DNA of 64,000 nucleotides, taken from contig NZ_JAMJPK010000003.1 of NCBI RefSeq assembly GCF_023554995.1, positions 1-64,000 of the forward strand, given 5' to 3'. The translations under genes and the position numbers were made by a program. The notes under the pieces were generated by a model. The model worked only from the letters and a program-made list of their open reading frames with translations. It was not told where the DNA came from and searched no databases. The stretch is from Halomonas gemina (GTDB taxonomy: Bacteria; Pseudomonadota; Gammaproteobacteria; Pseudomonadales; Halomonadaceae). Shown here piece after piece: positions 60,803 through 64,000 of the stretch (its first letter is position 1; every line of letters starts with the position of its first letter).

Positions 60803-62722
60803 TCATGCCGTCCCGGCGTCCGCCTGGCCAGCCGAGCGCTCAGAGGACGGCAGCGGGCACCCCAGGGTCCAGGCCACGGCGCTCAACAGCTCCGCCTCCT
60901 CGGGGTCGATCCGGCCGTCATGCTCCACGCAGCAGCTCATGGCCGCCAGCAGGGGCGCCCGCTCGGCCTGAACCAGGCGCACCAGCCGCGCCATGGCCCA
61001 GTCGAGGTCGGAGGCGAGAGCCGGCTCGCCGACGAAGTCCAGGGGCACACCCAGCACCACGGCGAGGCGCTCGACGGCCGCCCGTGCCTGCCCCTCGTCC
61101 TGCTGGCCGGCCCGCGCCAGCGTCGAGAGCAGCAGAGACAGCGGCCCGGCCAGGTCCGCCAGATGGCGATCACGGCGGGCCCGCCGCTCGCCCTGAAGGC
61201 CCTGCACCACCAGCCGGTGCAGGGCCCACTGCAGGGCACCGGCATGTGCCTCCAGCGCCATCAGCCGACGCAGGCAGGCCTGGAAACGGGCATGCTGGGC
61301 CGCGGAGAGCTGACGCAGCGCCGGGAGTGCCAGCTCGATCAGCGGCAGGCGCTGTCCGGGCACCAGCCCCGACAGGGGGGCGTCGAGGGCCTCGAGCTCG
61401 CTGAGCACCTCGGGCAGCGCCTGGCCTTCCAGGGCCTCACGCTGCGCCTCGCGGCTGCGGGGGTCGGCCCCCATCAGGACCCCGTAGACCAGTGCCCGGG
61501 CGGCACAGGGCTCGTGGGCAGCCGCGAACAGGCGCTCGTCGATCTCGCCGAGGCGCCGGCGGGCGCGGGCGATATCCTCGACGCTCGGCCGGCCCACGCT
61601 GGCCACCACCGCGGCGGCCAGCGCCCCCGAGGCCAGGGTGTCGGCACTCCGCGCCCCACCGGATGGAGCGGCGCTGGCCTGTCGGGGCCGTGGCGAGCGG
61701 ATCGCCGGGGCCGGGGGCAGGCTGCCGTCCCAGCGGGGCAGCACCCGGCGAATCCGCGCCTCCACCGGGGGATGGGTCGCGGTCAGGCGCGACAGGGAGC
61801 GCACGCCGCTGCCAAAGAAGAGGTGGCTGAACTCCGCGGCATGGGTGGCGAGCAGGCGCGAGCCGAGCCGATGGGCGGCCAGTACCCTCAGCGCCCCGCC
61901 GATGCCCTCGGGGTTGCGGGTGAACTGCACGGCGCTGGCATCGGCCAGGAACTCGCGCTGGCGACTCACCGCGGCCTTGATCAGGTTGCCGCACAGGGTG
62001 CCGGCATAGCCCACCACCATCAGCGCCGCCCCCAGCCCCAGCACCGCGGCATGCCCCCCGCCCCGTCGCGAGCGCAGGCGACGACCGCTGCCCGAGGCAT
62101 GCAGCAGCATGCGACCGATCAGGCCGATCACCAGGATGCCGTGGAGCAGTGCCACCAGCCGCAGGTTGAGCCGCATATCGCCGTGGAGGATATGGCTGAA
62201 CTCATGGGCGATCACCCCCTGCAGCTGGTCGCGGTCGAGAGCCTCGATGGCACCGCGGGTGACCCCGATGGCCACGTCGTCGAGCTCGTACCCGGCCGCG
62301 AAGGCGTTGATGGCCTGATCCTCCAGCACGTAGACCAGCGGGACCGGCATGCCGGAGGCGATGGCCATCTCCTCCACCACATTGAGCAGCCGGCACTCGT
62401 CCGCGTCACGGGTCTCCAGGTTGAGCGGGCGGCCACCCAGGGCCTCGGCCACCGCACTGCCCCCGGCCCGCAGCTGCAGGTGCCGGACGAGGCTCCCCAG
62501 CCCCACCACCAGGATCACCGCCGTCGCTACCCCGACGAGCAGCCGCGGCTGCAGGGCACGCGCCAGGGGCTCGCCGGCGAAGGAAGCGCCGTCGAGCAGC
62601 ACCACCGCGAGGGCCACCACCACGGAGGTGACGACGATCATCGCCACCACCGCCAGCCCCAGCAGCAGGACCAGTCGCCCGGTCAGCCGCCGGGCGCGAT
62701 CCTGGGCCGTGAAGAAGTCCAT
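60803..62722 (-). CDS. M48 family metallopeptidase with TerB-like tail
   Basis: A 639-residue membrane peptidase. Two N-terminal membrane segments precede the zinc motif HEFSH (about 173-177), then two more hydrophobic stretches and [18 protein letters not shown] (third ligand). The region from about 330 has a variable linker and a C-terminal helical domain ending [31 protein letters not shown], which resembles TerB-like domains. HtpX-like members degrade misfolded membrane proteins; the extended tail is unusual for HtpX. It lies directly downstream of LemA, a common pairing. Confidence 0.85.
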   Translation of the reverse strand: MDFFTAQDRARRLTGRLVLLLGLAVVAMIVVTSVVVALAVVLLDGASFAGEPLARALQPRLLVGVATAVILVVGLGSLVRHLQLRAGGSAVAEALGGRPLNLETRDADECRLLNVVEEMAIASGMPVPLVYVLEDQAINAFAAGYELDDVAIGVTRGAIEALDRDQLQGVIAHEFSHILHGDMRLNLRLVALLHGILVIGLIGRMLLHASGSGRRLRSRRGGGHAAVLGLGAALMVVGYAGTLCGNLIKAAVSRQREFLADASAVQFTRNPEGIGGALRVLAAHRLGSRLLATHAAEFSHLFFGSGVRSLSRLTATHPPVEARIRRVLPRWDGSLPPAPAIRSPRPRQASAAPSGGARSADTLASGALAAAVVASVGRPSVEDIARARRRLGEIDERLFAAAHEPCAARALVYGVLMGADPRSREAQREALEGQALPEVLSELEALDAPLSGLVPGQRLPLIELALPALRQLSAAQHARFQACLRRLMALEAHAGALQWALHRLVVQGLQGERRARRDRHLADLAGPLSLLLSTLARAGQQDEGQARAAVERLAVVLGVPLDFVGEPALASDLDWAMARLVRLVQAERAPLLAAMSCCVEHDGRIDPEEAELLSAVAWTLGCPLPSSERSAGQADAGTA

Positions 62723-62732
62723 GAGGGCCGAC

Positions 62733-63329
62733 TCAGAAGCTCACCCGAGGCGCCGACTGGATCTCGGCGCTGTCGGCGAACTCCAGCAGGGCCGCATCCT
62801 GCTTGTGGCCCAGGGAGCCGGCCAGCAGTACCGGCGGGAAACTCTGCCGATAGCTGTTGTACTGCATCACCGCATCGTTGAAGGCCTGGCGAGCGAAGGC
62901 CACCCGATTCTCGGTGCTGGTGAGGGTCTCGGAGAGCTGGCGCATGTTGTCGGAGGCCTTGAGATCCGGGTAGGCCTCCATCACCACGTTGAGCCGCCCG
63001 AGGGCCGCACCCAGCGCGCCCTCGGCACCGGCCAGCTCCGCCATGGCGCCGGGCTCGCCGGGCCGCGCCGCCGCATGCTTGAGGCCGACCTCGGCGGCGT
63101 TGCGCGCTTCCGTCACCGCCTGCAGGGTCTCGCGCTCGTGGCTCATGTAGGCCCGGGCGGTCTCCACCAGGTTGGGGATCAGGTCGTGGCGTCGCTTGAG
63201 CTGCACCTCGATCTGGGCAAAGGCATTCTGGTAGCGATTCTTCAGTGCCACCAGCCGGTTGTAGATGGCCACGCCGTAGACCAGCAGGGCGCCCAGCAGC
63301 ACGACGGGAATGATCAACGAGAGGTCCAT
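62733..63329 (-). CDS. LemA family protein
   Basis: A 198-residue LemA protein: one N-terminal membrane helix (LSLIIPVVLLGALLVYGVAIYNRLV) followed by the helical domain with NRYQNAFAQIEVQLKRRHDLIPNLVETARAYMSHERETLQAVTEAR and RVAFARQAFNDAVMQYNSYRQSFP. LemA proteins have an unclear role and often sit next to M48 peptidases, as here. The start at 63329 (MDLSLIIP) is chosen at the conserved N-terminus. Confidence 0.93.
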   Translation of the reverse strand: MDLSLIIPVVLLGALLVYGVAIYNRLVALKNRYQNAFAQIEVQLKRRHDLIPNLVETARAYMSHERETLQAVTEARNAAEVGLKHAAARPGEPGAMAELAGAEGALGAALGRLNVVMEAYPDLKASDNMRQLSETLTSTENRVAFARQAFNDAVMQYNSYRQSFPPVLLAGSLGHKQDAALLEFADSAEIQSAPRVSF

Positions 63330-63386
63330 GGTGTCGTGTTCCTTGTCGACAGAGGGAGAGGCCGCCAAGGGCGGTTGCCGTTAACC

Positions 63387-64000
63387 TTAGGCCCGACCGC
63401 GAGACCCTGCCTGTGGCGGGCGCGAGAAGAGCGGGCAATCCGGCGGCGCCGCCAAGGCCAGGGCCCCGGGGCTGATGGCCACCTGGAACCCCCGCCGATG
63501 CAGGGGCTCGCCATCCAGGGTCACGGGCAGTTCCTCCCCTGCCTCGAAGGCGAGCCCGTCCGTGCGGAAGGCATCGACGTGGCGGCCCCGGGCGGGACGC
63601 GATGCCAGCTCGTGGCGCATGGCGCGCAGCCGTGCCAGAGAAGCGACATCATGCAGCAGCAGCACGTCGAGCAGGCCATCGTCCAGCGAGGCGTCGGGCG
63701 TCAATGCCTGGCCACCGCCCGACTGACGGCCGTTGCCAATGGCCAGCATGAAGACCTCGGCGCGGCGCTCGCCGCCCTCCCAGCGCAGCACCGCAGGATG
63801 GAGCTGGAAATCCAGGGCCTTGACGGCGCCGATCAGTGAGTAGGCGCCAGCCCCTAACAGACGCTTGAGGGTCTTGGGCGTGGATGAGGTGATATCGGCC
63901 CCGAAGCCGACGGTGGCCATGTTGAGGAAGTGCCAGTCGTCCAGTCGTGGCACGTCGACGCGCCTCAGGGGAAGATGCAGGGCCGAAGCCAGGGCGGACT
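63387..64000 (-). CDS. YegS-type lipid kinase, partial (5' end outside window)
   Basis: Only the last 204 or so residues are present; the frame runs off the right edge. The visible part has HFLNMATVGFGADITSSTPKTLKRLLGAGAYSLIGAVKAL and MLAIGNGRQSGGGQALTPDASLDDGLLDVLLLH, characteristic of YegS/diacylglycerol-kinase-like lipid kinases. The C-terminus has the metal/lipid-domain pattern EELPVTLDGEPL. It is upstream of lemA on the same strand. The exact lipid substrate is unknown; E. coli YegS phosphorylates phosphatidylglycerol. Confidence 0.88.
   Translation of the reverse strand, partial: SALASALHLPLRRVDVPRLDDWHFLNMATVGFGADITSSTPKTLKRLLGAGAYSLIGAVKALDFQLHPAVLRWEGGERRAEVFMLAIGNGRQSGGGQALTPDASLDDGLLDVLLLHDVASLARLRAMRHELASRPARGRHVDAFRTDGLAFEAGEELPVTLDGEPLHRRGFQVAISPGALALAAPPDCPLFSRPPQAGSRGRA

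Overview
The window is high-GC, gene-dense chromosomal DNA from a gammaproteobacterium, most likely Halomonas or another Halomonadaceae member. This assignment rests on familiar gene neighbourhoods and protein sequences read by eye, with no database search. Supporting features are a prp operon of the AcnD/PrpF type, an E. coli-type CysH next to CysB, a gph-trpEGDC cluster with rpe nearby, ybeZ-ybeY-ybeX-lnt, smrB|prmB-aroC, a class I PHA synthase with a phasin, and pntAB. I see no prophage, transposase, integron, CRISPR array, tRNA gene or recognisable defence island. Apart from the small accessory proteins noted below this is core genome.

Layout. 1-400: the 5' end of a 16S rRNA gene (minus strand) with leader boxA and two tandem promoters. 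588-8822: the 2-methylcitrate (propionate) operon gntR-prpB-prpC-acnD-prpF-prpD, all minus strand, with a sigma70-type promoter and three TTGTnnACAA-type operator candidates. 9063-12216: pabB, a CysH-type reductase and cysB. 12450-21610: trxA, an AI-2E family permease, a SIMPL-domain protein, serS, a ydiJ-type D-2-hydroxyglutarate dehydrogenase, a DUF2905 protein and a CPA1 antiporter with an RCK domain. 21683-29035: trpC-trpD-trpG-trpE with a candidate Trp-rich leader peptide, gph, a type II NADH dehydrogenase, a GIY-YIG protein and rpe. 29138-31556: a GNAT acetyltransferase, a YajG-type lipoprotein, tpm and an SH3/anchor protein. 31949-37325: miaB, then phoH-like ybeZ, ybeY, corC/ybeX and lnt, the last four joined by 4-base start/stop overlaps. 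37330-37414: a perfect 8-bp tandem repeat. 37500-40520: phaC, phaP and a small protein with a basic low-complexity tail. 40578-46365: aroC, prmB, smr, a patatin-like phospholipase, two alpha/beta hydrolases and a 34-residue membrane microprotein. 46376-52010: an AEC transporter, sixA, gpsA and pntBA. 52255-59378: htpG with a sigma32-type promoter, two hotdog thioesterases, a YkvA protein, slt, a LysE exporter, a TM2 protein and a cold-shock protein. 59487-64000: an acidic lipoprotein with a duplicated module, a VOC protein, an M48 peptidase, LemA, and a YegS-type lipid kinase cut by the window edge.

How the genes fit together. The prp operon turns propionyl-CoA into pyruvate and succinate through a GntR-controlled unit. 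pabB, aroC and trpEGDC all belong to chorismate metabolism, although they are not one operon. The PHA genes make and coat storage granules. The remainder covers redox balance (pntAB, NDH-2, ydiJ, thioredoxin), RNA and ribosome maintenance (ybeY, miaB, prmB, smr), and envelope upkeep (lnt, slt, ybeX).

No large undescribed system stands out. The most useful non-routine signals are the trpE leader peptide ending Trp-Arg-Trp, the prp operator cluster, the sigma32 promoter of htpG embedded in the preceding stop codon, the basic-tailed protein beside the phasin with a TGCA palindrome at the phaP start, the acidic lipoprotein with a duplicated module, and a CysH-type protein lacking the usual substrate loop.
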